Source: Amycolatopsis japonica (GTDB lineage: Bacteria; Actinomycetota; Actinomycetes; Mycobacteriales; Pseudonocardiaceae). Taken from it: a stretch of DNA of 64,000 nucleotides. Under the pieces are notes generated by a model. It had not been told where the DNA came from. It was given only the letters and a program-made list of their open reading frames with translations, and did not search any database. Both the position numbers and the translations under genes were made by a program. Below, piece by piece: positions 39,540-47,088 of the stretch. Position 1 is the stretch's first letter; each line of letters begins with the position of its first letter. Location: the NCBI RefSeq assembly GCF_000732925.1, contig NZ_CP008953.1, forward strand, positions 8,549,001 through 8,613,000, in the 5' to 3' direction.

Positions 39540-40483
39540 CGAATCCGGTCCTGGTCGAGGTCGTCCGATCCGGTTTCGTGGAGAGCGTGCACCGCGGCGC
39601 GCTCGTGATCACCGCCCCGGACGGCTCGGTGCGTTTCTCCGCGGGCGACATCGAGCGGCCGGTCTACCCGCGCTCGTCCAACAAACCCCTGCAGGCCGTC
39701 GGCATGCTCCGCGCCGGCCTCACCATCGACGACGAAGAACTCGCGCTGGGCTGCGGCTCGCACAACGGCGAACCCGGCCACGTCGAGGGCGCCCTGGCGA
39801 TGCTGTCCCGCGCGGGACTCACCGAGGACGCGCTGGCCTGCCCGCCCGCCTTCCCGCTGCACGAGCCGAGCATGCTGGCCGTCGCCTCCGCCGGGAAACG
39901 CCGGGCCGCGATGAACTGCTCCGGCAAGCACGCCGCGATGCTCACGACCTGCGCGCAGGTCGGCTGGCCGACCGACGACTACGCGGCCGAGATCCACCCG
40001 CTGCAGAAGATCATCCAGGCCACGGTCGCCGACCTCACCAGCGAAACGATCGAGACGGTCGGCGTCGACGGCTGCGGCGCACCGCTGTTCGCGTTCTCCC
40101 TCACCGGCCTCGCGCGTTCCTTCGGCAGGCTGGTCACCGCCATGGGCGGGCCGGAACGCCGGGTCGCGGACGCGGTCCGCGCGCATCCGTGGCAGGTCGC
40201 GGGCACCGGCCGCGAAGACACCGTGCTGATGCGGACGATCGACGGCCTGCTCTCGAAGGGCGGCGCCGAGGGAGTGCACGCGTTCGCGCTCCCGGACGGC
40301 ACGGCGCTGGCACTGAAGATCGACGACGGCGCGGCCCGCGCCCGGCTCCCGCTGCTGCTCGCGACCCTGCGCCACCTCGGCATCGACCCGGGCGACGAAG
40401 CAGCGGACCTCGCGCGCGACGCGGTGCTCGGCGGCGGGAAACCGGTCGGCGAGCTGAAGGTCGCCGCCGGTCTCTTCGGCTAG
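39536..40483 (+). CDS. Asparaginase (L-asparaginase II family, PF06089 type)
   Basis: GTG 39536 overlaps the rsiG stop (GTGA). The 315-residue protein has RSGFVESVHRGALVI, IERPVYPRSSNKPLQAVGML (with the conserved Ser-Lys pair), LALGCGSHNGEPGHV and NCSGKHAAMLTTC, features of the Rhizobium etli-type asparaginases. It is unrelated to the E. coli AnsA/AnsB fold and carries the conserved serines and cysteines of that class. It would hydrolyse asparagine to aspartate and ammonia. It shares the sequence CTAG at its stop with the stop of the convergent gene. Confidence 0.88.
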   Translation: MTNPVLVEVVRSGFVESVHRGALVITAPDGSVRFSAGDIERPVYPRSSNKPLQAVGMLRAGLTIDDEELALGCGSHNGEPGHVEGALAMLSRAGLTEDALACPPAFPLHEPSMLAVASAGKRRAAMNCSGKHAAMLTTCAQVGWPTDDYAAEIHPLQKIIQATVADLTSETIETVGVDGCGAPLFAFSLTGLARSFGRLVTAMGGPERRVADAVRAHPWQVAGTGREDTVLMRTIDGLLSKGGAEGVHAFALPDGTALALKIDDGAARARLPLLLATLRHLGIDPGDEAADLARDAVLGGGKPVGELKVAAGLFG

Positions 40484-41379
40484 TTCGCGCGTTCCCGCGC
40501 GGCCAGGTCGCCCCAGAAGTCACGCAGGTCGGCGAACAGTTCCGCCAGCTCGTCGACGTTGCCGGTGCGGAGCGCGTCGAGGATGTCGTGCACCTCTTCG
40601 GCGGTCGTGTCCGACTGCAGGATCGAGTCGGCGAAGAGCTGCACGAGACCGCCGTAGTCGAGTTCGACCGCGGAGCCGGGGTGGAAGCTGTCGAGCCAGC
40701 GTCGCGTCTCGAGCAGCACCCGGCCGGGTCCCGAGTCACCGAAGGTCGCTTCCAGCAGGTCCCCGACCTCGCGGGCGCGATACCGCGCGTCGGCGATGGA
40801 GACCCGCCACGACACCTCGCGCTCCGGATCGTCGCGGCCCTTGCCGAGTTTGACCCGGCGCATCCCGGGGTCGAACAGGACGAACCACGGGAGCGGAACG
40901 GTCCACGTCGTCGAGAGCGTGTGCGAGGCCGAGGCGGACAAGTCGCCGATCGCGGACTTCGCCCGCGAGCGGATCATGTCCAGCGACGCGCCGCCCGCGT
41001 CGAGCACCGCGTTCTTCAACGCCGGATGCGCGTCACCGAGGAAGGTCACCAACGCCGCGGCCGAGCGCGCGCGGATCTCCATCGGGCAGATCAGCGGTCC
41101 CGGGCCTGCGTCGCCGTGCTCACCCTCGGGCACGTCTTCGGGGTCCAGCACGAGGACGTCGGTGACGAGACTGGGGGCGGCCCTGCCGTCCGCGAGTTCG
41201 GCGGGCAGCAACCGCCCGACATGCTGTGACTTGAGCCACAATGCCTGCTCGCGCTCGCCCGCGGACGAACGATCGAGCCGGGCCGCTTCGACGGCCTCGA
41301 GCAGGCGTTCGTCCGGTGGATCCCCCAGCGCGAGCAGGGGCTCATAGACGCGGAGATAAGCCGCGAACGGACGGGGCAC
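40480..41379 (-). CDS. Hypothetical protein (299 aa), conserved-looking
   Basis: The GTG at 41379 gives 299 residues. The helical N-terminal part, FAAYLRVYEPLLALG and EREQALWLKSQHVGRLLP, is followed by LVTDVLVLDPEDVPE, then TWTVPLPWFVLFDPGMRRVKLG, a beta segment, and a helical tail ending LFADLRDFWGDLAARERAN. No catalytic motif, signal peptide or membrane segment is visible. I cannot assign a family. The frame remains open far beyond the start because of GC bias, so the start depends on codon context and is uncertain. It is convergent with the asparaginase gene. Confidence 0.65.
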   Translation of the reverse strand: MPRPFAAYLRVYEPLLALGDPPDERLLEAVEAARLDRSSAGEREQALWLKSQHVGRLLPAELADGRAAPSLVTDVLVLDPEDVPEGEHGDAGPGPLICPMEIRARSAAALVTFLGDAHPALKNAVLDAGGASLDMIRSRAKSAIGDLSASASHTLSTTWTVPLPWFVLFDPGMRRVKLGKGRDDPEREVSWRVSIADARYRAREVGDLLEATFGDSGPGRVLLETRRWLDSFHPGSAVELDYGGLVQLFADSILQSDTTAEEVHDILDALRTGNVDELAELFADLRDFWGDLAARERAN

Positions 41380-41586
41380 ACGAGCATCGTGGCACGCCGA
41401 CCTGCGACTATCGCCACCGACCGGCCGGTAACCGGCGTTCGGAGAACACTGTCGCCACCGGCACACCGTGCCACGTCGCATCCAACCCCCCGGACACGGT
41501 ACGGTGTCAGCAGGAAAGAATTGTCGAGACGATGCGGGGCCGCCGATTCCCCCGGCCGCCCCGCCCCTGTGCGAGGGGGTCGAGCC

Positions 41587-41772
41587 ATGGGGCGCGGCCG
41601 GGCTAAGGCCAAGCAGACGAAGGTGGCGCGCGAGCTCAAGTACAGCTCGCACGAAACCGACTTCGATGCTTTGCAGCGCGAGCTGTCCAGTAGTTCCTCG
41701 GAAGACAGGCACGAGGACGACAAGCGGTACGACGAAGACCCGTACGACGGGTACGACGAATACCGCCGCTGA
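41587..41772 (+). CDS. DUF3073 small acidic protein
   Basis: The 61-residue protein starts MGRGRAKAKQTKVARELKYS, a basic block conserved in DUF3073, and ends in an Asp/Glu/Tyr-rich tail (EDRHEDDKRYDEDPYDGYDEYRR). The ribosome-binding site is GAGGGGG. Mycobacterial Rv0810c is the counterpart in the same position relative to purM. Function is unknown; the charge pattern suggests nucleic acid or protein binding. Confidence 0.88.
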   Translation: MGRGRAKAKQTKVARELKYSSHETDFDALQRELSSSSSEDRHEDDKRYDEDPYDGYDEYRR

Positions 41773-41782
41773 GCAACGCGTG

Positions 41783-41830
41783 ACACGCGAGGGTGGATCC
41801 GGGCTTGCCCCGGTGACCACCCTCGCGTGT
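41783..41830. terminator. Terminator hairpin after the DUF3073 gene
   Basis: Perfect 14-bp arms ACACGCGAGGGTGG (41783-41796) and its complement (41817-41830) enclose a region with an additional CCGGG/CCCGG stem. It starts 11 bases after the stop. Confidence 0.7.
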
Positions 41831-41860
41831 CGCGTGCTGCCCAAAATATGAGGAGGTGCC

Positions 41861-42721
41861 ATGTCTGACGTAGCGCGAGTAGGTGTCGTCGGGGCCGGGC
41901 TCATGGGCTCGGGCATCGCCGAGGTGCACGCACGGGCCGGACTGGACGTGATCGTCACCGAGGTGAACCAGCCGGCGCTGGACTCCGGGCGGGCGCGGAT
42001 CGAGAAGTCGCTGCAACGCGGCGTCAAGAACGGGAAGCTCTCGCAGGAAGACGCCGACGCCGCGCTCGGACGACTCCGCTTCACCACCGAGATCGGCGAG
42101 TTCGCCGACCGCGACCTCGTCATCGAGGCCATCCTGGAACAGGAACAGGCCAAGGTCGAGGTGTTCCGGTCGCTGGACAAGATCGTCGAGCGTGAGGACG
42201 CCGTGTTCGCGTCCAACACCTCCTCGATCCCGATCATGAAGCTCGGGATGGCCACCGGCCGCCCGCAGCAGGTGATCGGCATCCACTTCTTCAACCCGGT
42301 CCCGGTGCTTCCGCTCGTCGAGCTGGTGCCCTCGCTGCTGACCAGCGACGACACCGCCCGCCGTGCCGAGGAGCACGCGACGACGGCGTTGAGCAAGACG
42401 GTGATCCGGTCGCAGGACCGCGCCGGGTTCATCGTGAACTCGCTGCTCGTTCCGTACCTGCTTTCCGCGATCCGGATGATCGAGTCGGGCTTCGCGTCCG
42501 CGGAGGACATCGACCGCGGCATGGAGCTCGGCACCGCGCACCCGATGGGTCCGCTGCGGCTGTCGGACCTGATCGGCCTGGACACCATCAAGGCCATCGC
42601 GGACTCGATGTACGCCGAGTTCAAGGAGCCGCTGTACTCCTCGCCGCCGCTGCTGCTGCGCATGGTCGACGCCGGCCTGCTCGGCAAGAAGACCGGCCGC
42701 GGCTTCTACAGCTACTCCTGA
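41861..42721 (+). CDS. hbd: 3-hydroxybutyryl-CoA dehydrogenase
   Basis: The 286-residue protein has the NAD Rossmann motif VGVVGAGLMGSGIAE, then LVIEAILEQEQAKVEVF, FASNTSSIPIMKL and GIHFFNPVPVLPLVELV, with the catalytic His in the last block. DRAGFIVNSLLVPYLLSAIRM starts the C-terminal dimer domain. It oxidises or reduces 3-hydroxyacyl-CoA, mainly C4, in polyhydroxybutyrate, butyrate or lipid pathways. RBS AGGAGG lies 7 bases upstream. Neighbours give no pathway hint, so it may be a stand-alone housekeeping enzyme. Confidence 0.93.
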   Translation: MSDVARVGVVGAGLMGSGIAEVHARAGLDVIVTEVNQPALDSGRARIEKSLQRGVKNGKLSQEDADAALGRLRFTTEIGEFADRDLVIEAILEQEQAKVEVFRSLDKIVEREDAVFASNTSSIPIMKLGMATGRPQQVIGIHFFNPVPVLPLVELVPSLLTSDDTARRAEEHATTALSKTVIRSQDRAGFIVNSLLVPYLLSAIRMIESGFASAEDIDRGMELGTAHPMGPLRLSDLIGLDTIKAIADSMYAEFKEPLYSSPPLLLRMVDAGLLGKKTGRGFYSYS

Positions 42722-42736
42722 CCCACGCTTCTCCCA

Positions 42737-42800
42737 CGCGTTTAGTCCTCTGAATGCGGTTCTTGCACGCGCAACGACCGCAATCAGAGGACTGAATGCG
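42737..42800. repeat. Imperfect palindrome, TCCTCTnAATGCG family copy 1
   Basis: Arms of 24 bases (42737-42760 with 42777-42800) match at all but three positions. The core is GTCCTCTGAATGCGGT. A second inner stem TTGC/GCAA lies at the centre. The related element at 63452-63497 shares the TCCTCTnAATGCG core. Confidence 0.68.
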
Positions 42801-42819
42801 GGGCCCTAGACTCGGGGGC

Positions 42820-43719
42820 GTGGGACAGGGACAGCTGCGCGCGGGTCTGGTCGGTGCCGGTCCGTGGGCGAAGACGGTGCACGCGCCAGGTCTCGCCGAT
42901 CACCCCGGCATGACGTTGCGCGCGGTCTGGGCCAGGCGTCCCGAGGCCGCGAAGGAGCTGGCCGAGGCCCACGGCGCTCAGGCCGTCGACAGCTTCGACG
43001 AGCTGCTCGACCAGGTGGACGCGGTCGCGTTCGCCGTGCCGCCCGCCGTTCAGGCGGAACTGGCGGTCCGGGCGGCCGAAGCGGGTAAGCATCTGATCCT
43101 GGAGAAGCCGATCGCCGCGGATCTCGACGGCGCGCGGCGGCTCGCGGACGCGGTGGAGGCCGCCGGTGTCGCGGCTCTCGTGGTCCTGATCCTGCGTTTC
43201 TCACCGATGACCCGCGAGTGGCTCGACGGCATCAAGGAAGCCGGCGGCTGGCGGGGCGGCGGGGCTCGATGGCTTTCGGGCGCGTTGCTCGGCGGTCAAT
43301 ACCAGTCCTCGGCGTGGCGGCACGACTCCGGCGCGCTCGCGGACATCGGCCCGCACGCCTTCGATCTGCTGGACGCGGCGCTCGGCGAGATCACCGACGT
43401 GCTCGCGGCGAACCGGACCGATGACGATCTGTGGCAAGTGCTGTTAGCCCACGAGGGTGGCGCGACGAGTACGGCGACCCTGTCGCTGCGGCTGCCGATC
43501 CAGCCGACGGTCGTCGAAGTCGCCGTCTACGGCGAGCACGGTTACCGCACGCTCGGCCGGAAGCCGGGCTCGGCGGGCGAGTCGTACACCGCGCTCCTGG
43601 ACGATTTCGCCGCGATGGCCGCGAGCGGGACGACCTCGCACCCGTGTGACGTACGTCGCGGGCTACACCTCCAAAAGCTGCTCGAACGCGCGCGGGAGCT
43701 CGCCGGACACGGCAAGTAG
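42820..43719 (+). CDS. Gfo/Idh/MocA-family NAD(P)-dependent oxidoreductase
   Basis: GTG 42820 lies 7 bases after TAGACT (42807-42812), so the leaderless start is favoured, giving 299 residues. The Rossmann start is LRAGLVGAGPWAKTVHAPGL, and GKHLILEKPIAADLDGARRLAD contains the EKP motif. LALADIGPHAFDLLDAAL-like sequence (ALADIGPHAFDLLD) has the late catalytic His/Asp. These enzymes oxidise or reduce sugars or similar carbonyls; substrate unknown. The start upstream at 42796 would lie in the palindrome and is unlikely. Confidence 0.88.
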   Translation: MGQGQLRAGLVGAGPWAKTVHAPGLADHPGMTLRAVWARRPEAAKELAEAHGAQAVDSFDELLDQVDAVAFAVPPAVQAELAVRAAEAGKHLILEKPIAADLDGARRLADAVEAAGVAALVVLILRFSPMTREWLDGIKEAGGWRGGGARWLSGALLGGQYQSSAWRHDSGALADIGPHAFDLLDAALGEITDVLAANRTDDDLWQVLLAHEGGATSTATLSLRLPIQPTVVEVAVYGEHGYRTLGRKPGSAGESYTALLDDFAAMAASGTTSHPCDVRRGLHLQKLLERARELAGHGK

Positions 43720-43782
43720 TACACAGGTCACCCACAAGGCTTTTCCTTGCGGGATAACACCTTCTTCCGGTTACTTCGCGGC

Positions 43783-43817
43783 CGTCCACAGGTTTGTCCA
43801 CAGGTTCCTTTGTGGAC
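43783..43817. promoter_or_regulatory. DnaA-box-like cluster 2
   Basis: GTCCACAG at 43784-43791, TTGTCCACA at 43794-43802 and TGTGGAC at 43811-43817 lie within 35 bases. It resembles the cluster at 38742-38782. No replication genes are near. Confidence 0.45.
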
Positions 43818-43941
43818 GGTTCCGAGCACGGGAAAACCTTTTCCGCCACCGGAAAAGATCACCTCTTAGTGCGTCCGCTCCGCCATGCCGAGTCGATCTT
43901 GTGATGCGAAGGTGATCTTGGGCGCTCCGGAAAGGAAGGCC

Positions 43942-44595
43942 ATGGGTGAGCTGCTCCGCGCTTTCGGTGTGATGATCCCGTTGACGATCACCGCGGTTCC
44001 GTACGCACTGCTCGGGTGGCCGCTGCTCGCGGCGCATCGGCGGCGGCGAAGACAGGCCGACCTCTTCTCCGCGTCGGCGACGGCCGCCGTCGACATGACG
44101 CTCGTGCTGGCCGGTTTCCTGGTGTTGTGCCTGGTCACGATGCCGGTGACCGGCGCCCACGGCAGCAGGCTGAACCTCGAACCCGGCACCGACCTGCGCC
44201 TCGCCCTGAACGACAGCGCCAATCTCTGGCAGGCGCTGGGCAACGTTCTCATGCTGAGCCCGCTCGGCGCCCTGCTACCCCTGCGGTTCCGCCGCCTGCG
44301 CTCACTGGGCCGGATCGCGCTGGGCGCGCTGGCCGTCTCGGTGCTGGTGGAGGGCACGCAGTACCTGATCCAGGCGGGCCGGGTGACCTCGGCGGACGAC
44401 ATCCTGCTGAACACCCTGGGCGCCGTCGCGGGCGCCGCGGTGAGCAAACGACTGTGGCATCGCCTGGACGTCCGGCCGCCCGTGGCGATCCCGGCGCAGG
44501 TCCGGCGGGTGTGCGAGGCGCCGGTCCGGCTCCGGGTCCCGAGATCGGTCTGGGACGAGCGGTATTCGGGCATCGCGCATCCGCAGCGGAGGTAA
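43942..44595 (+). CDS. VanZ-like membrane protein
   Basis: ATG 43942 follows GGAAAGGAAGGCC. The 217-residue protein has four or five hydrophobic helices: FGVMIPLTITAVPYALLGWPLL, VDMTLVLAGFLVLCLVTM, LGNVLMLSPLGALLPL and RIALGALAVSVLVEGTQYLIQAG, each split at helix ends. LGNVLMLSPLGALLPLRF followed by VEGTQYLI...SADDILLNTLG is the VanZ motif pair. VanZ proteins give low-level teicoplanin resistance in some bacteria; most actinobacterial members have no tested role. It may interact with cell-wall precursors. It lies in the same direction as the oxidoreductase but after 222 bases. Confidence 0.85.
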   Translation: MGELLRAFGVMIPLTITAVPYALLGWPLLAAHRRRRRQADLFSASATAAVDMTLVLAGFLVLCLVTMPVTGAHGSRLNLEPGTDLRLALNDSANLWQALGNVLMLSPLGALLPLRFRRLRSLGRIALGALAVSVLVEGTQYLIQAGRVTSADDILLNTLGAVAGAAVSKRLWHRLDVRPPVAIPAQVRRVCEAPVRLRVPRSVWDERYSGIAHPQRR

Positions 44596-44773
44596 AGGGG
44601 TTGACCGTCGTGCGAAAGTGATCGCGAAAGCCCTACGCAGCAAGAAAGAGGGATGCCTCATGCCTGACGCCTTCGGTGGCGTCGGCACGAGCTAGCCGGC
44701 GCACCCGCCAGCCTCACCACGCACGCGGATCCTCCCGTGCGTCTCCTTCTTCTGCCCGAAAGGCTTTCCACCA

Positions 44774-45532
44774 GTGCTTTCCGCGACGATTCGTGCTCTG
44801 CAGTCCTACATCCGCCTCACCGCGGCGAAATTCCGCGAAACCGAGCGGATCGAGCCGTTCCTGGCCACGTACTACCTCGAATCCAGCAGCCCTTTCCTCA
44901 ACTACGCGATCCCCGACGACGGCGCCGTCCCCACCGAGGACGACGTCGCCGCGCTCACCGAGGCGTTCCGCAAGCGCGGCCTCACGCCGCGTCTGGAGTT
45001 CCTCACCGAAGCCGTTCCGGCTGCCGAAGCCGTGCTCGTCCGGTGCGGTTACACGCTGGAGCGGCGGGTTCCGCTGATGATCTGCACTCCAGGGCAGGTC
45101 GTCGAACAGCCGAAACCAGCCGGGATCAGCCTGGTCACCCCGAAGACCGAGGGCGAACTCCGGCAGATGATCCGGGCGCAGAACGTGGCGTTCGGGGAGA
45201 CCGATCCCGATGAACACCTCGACCCGTCGCCGGATCAGCTGAGCGGCGAGACCATCTCGGTGATGGCGGTCGACGAGAACGGCGAGGTCGTCGGCGGCGG
45301 GGTCGCGACCGCGATCCTCGACGGCGCGACGGAGATCGCCGGGATCGGGGTGCTCGAGGAGTACCGGAGCCGCGGGATCGCCGCGGCGATGACGGAGTAC
45401 CTGACGCGTGAAGCACACGCGCGCGGCGGCCGGTCGGTGTTCCTGACGCCGGGGGCCGGGCAGGCGGAACGCGTCTACGGCCGGGTCGGGTTCGAGACCG
45501 CGGCCGAGTGCGTGCACCTGTCAGTCGTCTGA
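44774..45532 (+). CDS. GNAT-family N-acetyltransferase
   Basis: GTG 44774 gives 252 residues. The N-terminal half is divergent. The C-terminal GNAT domain shows ISVMAVDENGEVVGGGVATAI, then ATEIAGIGVLEEYRSRGIAAAMTEYL with the acetyl-CoA loop, and QAERVYGRVGFETAAE. It transfers an acetyl group to an unknown amine. An AAAGG lies 10 bases before the GTG. The last 12 bases overlap arfB on the other strand. The region 44596-44773 upstream holds only short unsupported frames. Confidence 0.82.
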   Translation: MLSATIRALQSYIRLTAAKFRETERIEPFLATYYLESSSPFLNYAIPDDGAVPTEDDVAALTEAFRKRGLTPRLEFLTEAVPAAEAVLVRCGYTLERRVPLMICTPGQVVEQPKPAGISLVTPKTEGELRQMIRAQNVAFGETDPDEHLDPSPDQLSGETISVMAVDENGEVVGGGVATAILDGATEIAGIGVLEEYRSRGIAAAMTEYLTREAHARGGRSVFLTPGAGQAERVYGRVGFETAAECVHLSVV

Positions 45533-45952
45533 ATAGCCGCCTCGGCGTGACTTCTTGACCTCGCCGCGGCGCTTCTTCGACGCCAGGCGGCGTTCCTTCG
45601 AACCCCGTGAGGGTTTGGTGGGACGCCGCTTGGCGGCCGGGGGCGCCGACGCGTCCGTCAGGAGCATCACCAGCCGCGCCCGCGCGGCTTCCCGGTTCAT
45701 CAGCTGGGAGCGGTGTTCGGACGCGGCGATCGTGACGACGCCGTCGACCAAGCGCGACGAAAGCCGGTCCAGCATCCGGGCCCGGAGATGCTCCGGGACG
45801 GACGCCGAACCGGCCACGTCGAAGGACAGTTCGACCCGCGAGTCCGTGGTGTTCACGCCCTGCCCACCCGGGCCCGAAGACCGGGAGAACCGTTCGCTCA
45901 ATTCGGCACCCGGGATCACGAACCGGGTACCGATCACCACGTCATCAGCCAC
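45521..45952 (-). CDS. arfB: Alternative ribosome-rescue factor ArfB (YaeJ-type peptidyl-tRNA hydrolase)
   Basis: The 143-residue protein has the class I release-factor GGQ motif in SRSSGPGGQGVNTTDSRVEL, then a C-terminal basic tail (KRRPTKPSRGSKERRLASKKRRGEVKKSRRGG, in two parts) that enters the empty mRNA channel of a stalled ribosome. ArfB hydrolyses peptidyl-tRNA on stalled ribosomes. It follows purM within 35 bases on the same strand and so is probably co-transcribed. GTG is the start; a CACACT -10-like box lies 6 bases upstream, so it could also be leaderless. Confidence 0.93.
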   Translation of the reverse strand: MADDVVIGTRFVIPGAELSERFSRSSGPGGQGVNTTDSRVELSFDVAGSASVPEHLRARMLDRLSSRLVDGVVTIAASEHRSQLMNREAARARLVMLLTDASAPPAAKRRPTKPSRGSKERRLASKKRRGEVKKSRRGGYSDD

Positions 45953-45987
45953 GGACCCAGTGTGTCACCCGAGGCCAAGCCGTTAAA

Positions 45988-47058
45988 TCAGAAGCGCGGG
46001 TGGTCGCCCGACAGCACGGCGCGCGGGCCGTCCGGGTCTTCCGCGGGCTGCACGTCGCCGAGGATCCACGCCGGCACGTGCCGCGCGGTCAACATCGCGA
46101 GCGCGCGGTCGACGTCGTCGGCGCCGACGATCGCGACCATGCCGACGCCCATGTTGAACGTCTTCTCCAGTTCGGCGCGTTCGACCTTGCCGCGGTGGCC
46201 GATCAGCGCGAACACCGGCGCCGGGGTCCAGGTGCCGCGTTCGAGCCGCGCGACCAGGCCGCGCGGCATGACGCGGGCGAGGTTCTGCTCCAGGCCACCA
46301 CCGGTGACGTGCGCGAACGTGCGGACGTCGGCCTCGGCCGCCAGCGCGAGGCAGTCCTTCGCGTAGATCCTGGTCGGCTCCAGCATCTCCTCACCCAGCG
46401 AGCGGCCGAACTCCTCGACGTGCCCGTCGAGCGGCATGCGCGCGATGTCCAGCAGCACGTGCCTGGCCAGCGAGTAGCCGTTGGAGTGCAGGCCGGACGA
46501 GCCGAGCGCGAGGACGACGTCGCCGGGGCGGACCCGCTCCGGGCCCAGCACGTTCGACGCCTCGACGACACCGATGCCGGTGCCCGAGAGGTCGTAGTCG
46601 TGCTCGCCCATCAGGCCGGGGTGCTCCGCGGTCTCGCCGCCGAGCAGCGCGCAGCCCGCCTGGACACAACCCTCGGCGATCCCGCCGACCAGCGCCGCGA
46701 TCTTCTCCGGCACGACCTTGCCGACGGCGATGTAGTCCTGCATGAACAGTGGCTCGGCGCCGGTGACGACCAGATCGTCGACGACCATCGCGACCAGGTC
46801 GATGCCGACCGTGTCGTGCTTGTCGAGCGCCTGGGCGACGGCGATCTTGGTGCCGACCCCGTCGGTCGACGAGGCCAGCACCGGCTCTTTCCACTTGTCC
46901 AGCTTCAGGGAGAACAGCCCGGCGAAACCGCCGACGCCGCCCATCACCTCGGGCCTCGTGGCCCTCTCGGCGTGCGGTTTGAGCAGCTCGACGGCTTTGT
47001 CACCGGCGTCGATGCTGACGCCGGCGGCGGCGTACGTGGCGCTCGTGGACTCGCTCAC
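45988..47058 (-). CDS. purM: Phosphoribosylformylglycinamidine cyclo-ligase (AIR synthetase)
   Basis: GTG 47058 with TTGGAG nine bases upstream gives 356 residues; a TTG at 47073 is possible. TYAAAGVSIDAGDKAVELLK starts the fold, SSTDGVGTKIAVAQALDKHDT is the ATP loop in two parts, DLVAMVVDDLVVTGAEPLFMQDYIA follows, and LLGGETAEHPG and FAHVTGGGLEQNLAR complete the PurM signatures. It closes the imidazole ring to give AIR in purine synthesis. It lies 30 bases from the purF stop, so purF-purM(-arfB) form an operon. Confidence 0.97.
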   Translation of the reverse strand: MSESTSATYAAAGVSIDAGDKAVELLKPHAERATRPEVMGGVGGFAGLFSLKLDKWKEPVLASSTDGVGTKIAVAQALDKHDTVGIDLVAMVVDDLVVTGAEPLFMQDYIAVGKVVPEKIAALVGGIAEGCVQAGCALLGGETAEHPGLMGEHDYDLSGTGIGVVEASNVLGPERVRPGDVVLALGSSGLHSNGYSLARHVLLDIARMPLDGHVEEFGRSLGEEMLEPTRIYAKDCLALAAEADVRTFAHVTGGGLEQNLARVMPRGLVARLERGTWTPAPVFALIGHRGKVERAELEKTFNMGVGMVAIVGADDVDRALAMLTARHVPAWILGDVQPAEDPDGPRAVLSGDHPRF

Positions 47059-47088
47059 GGAAGCGGACTCCAACTCTGGAAGAGAGGT

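Noticed and set aside
41380..42687. Extension of the 40.5-41.4 kb minus-strand frame through hbd
   Set aside because: The extension is antisense to the dehydrogenase and DUF3073 genes. The real gene probably starts at GTG 41379.
44596..44773. Second leader peptide or small gene before the GNAT gene
   Set aside because: The short frames there have no ribosome-binding site, -10 box or recognisable motif.
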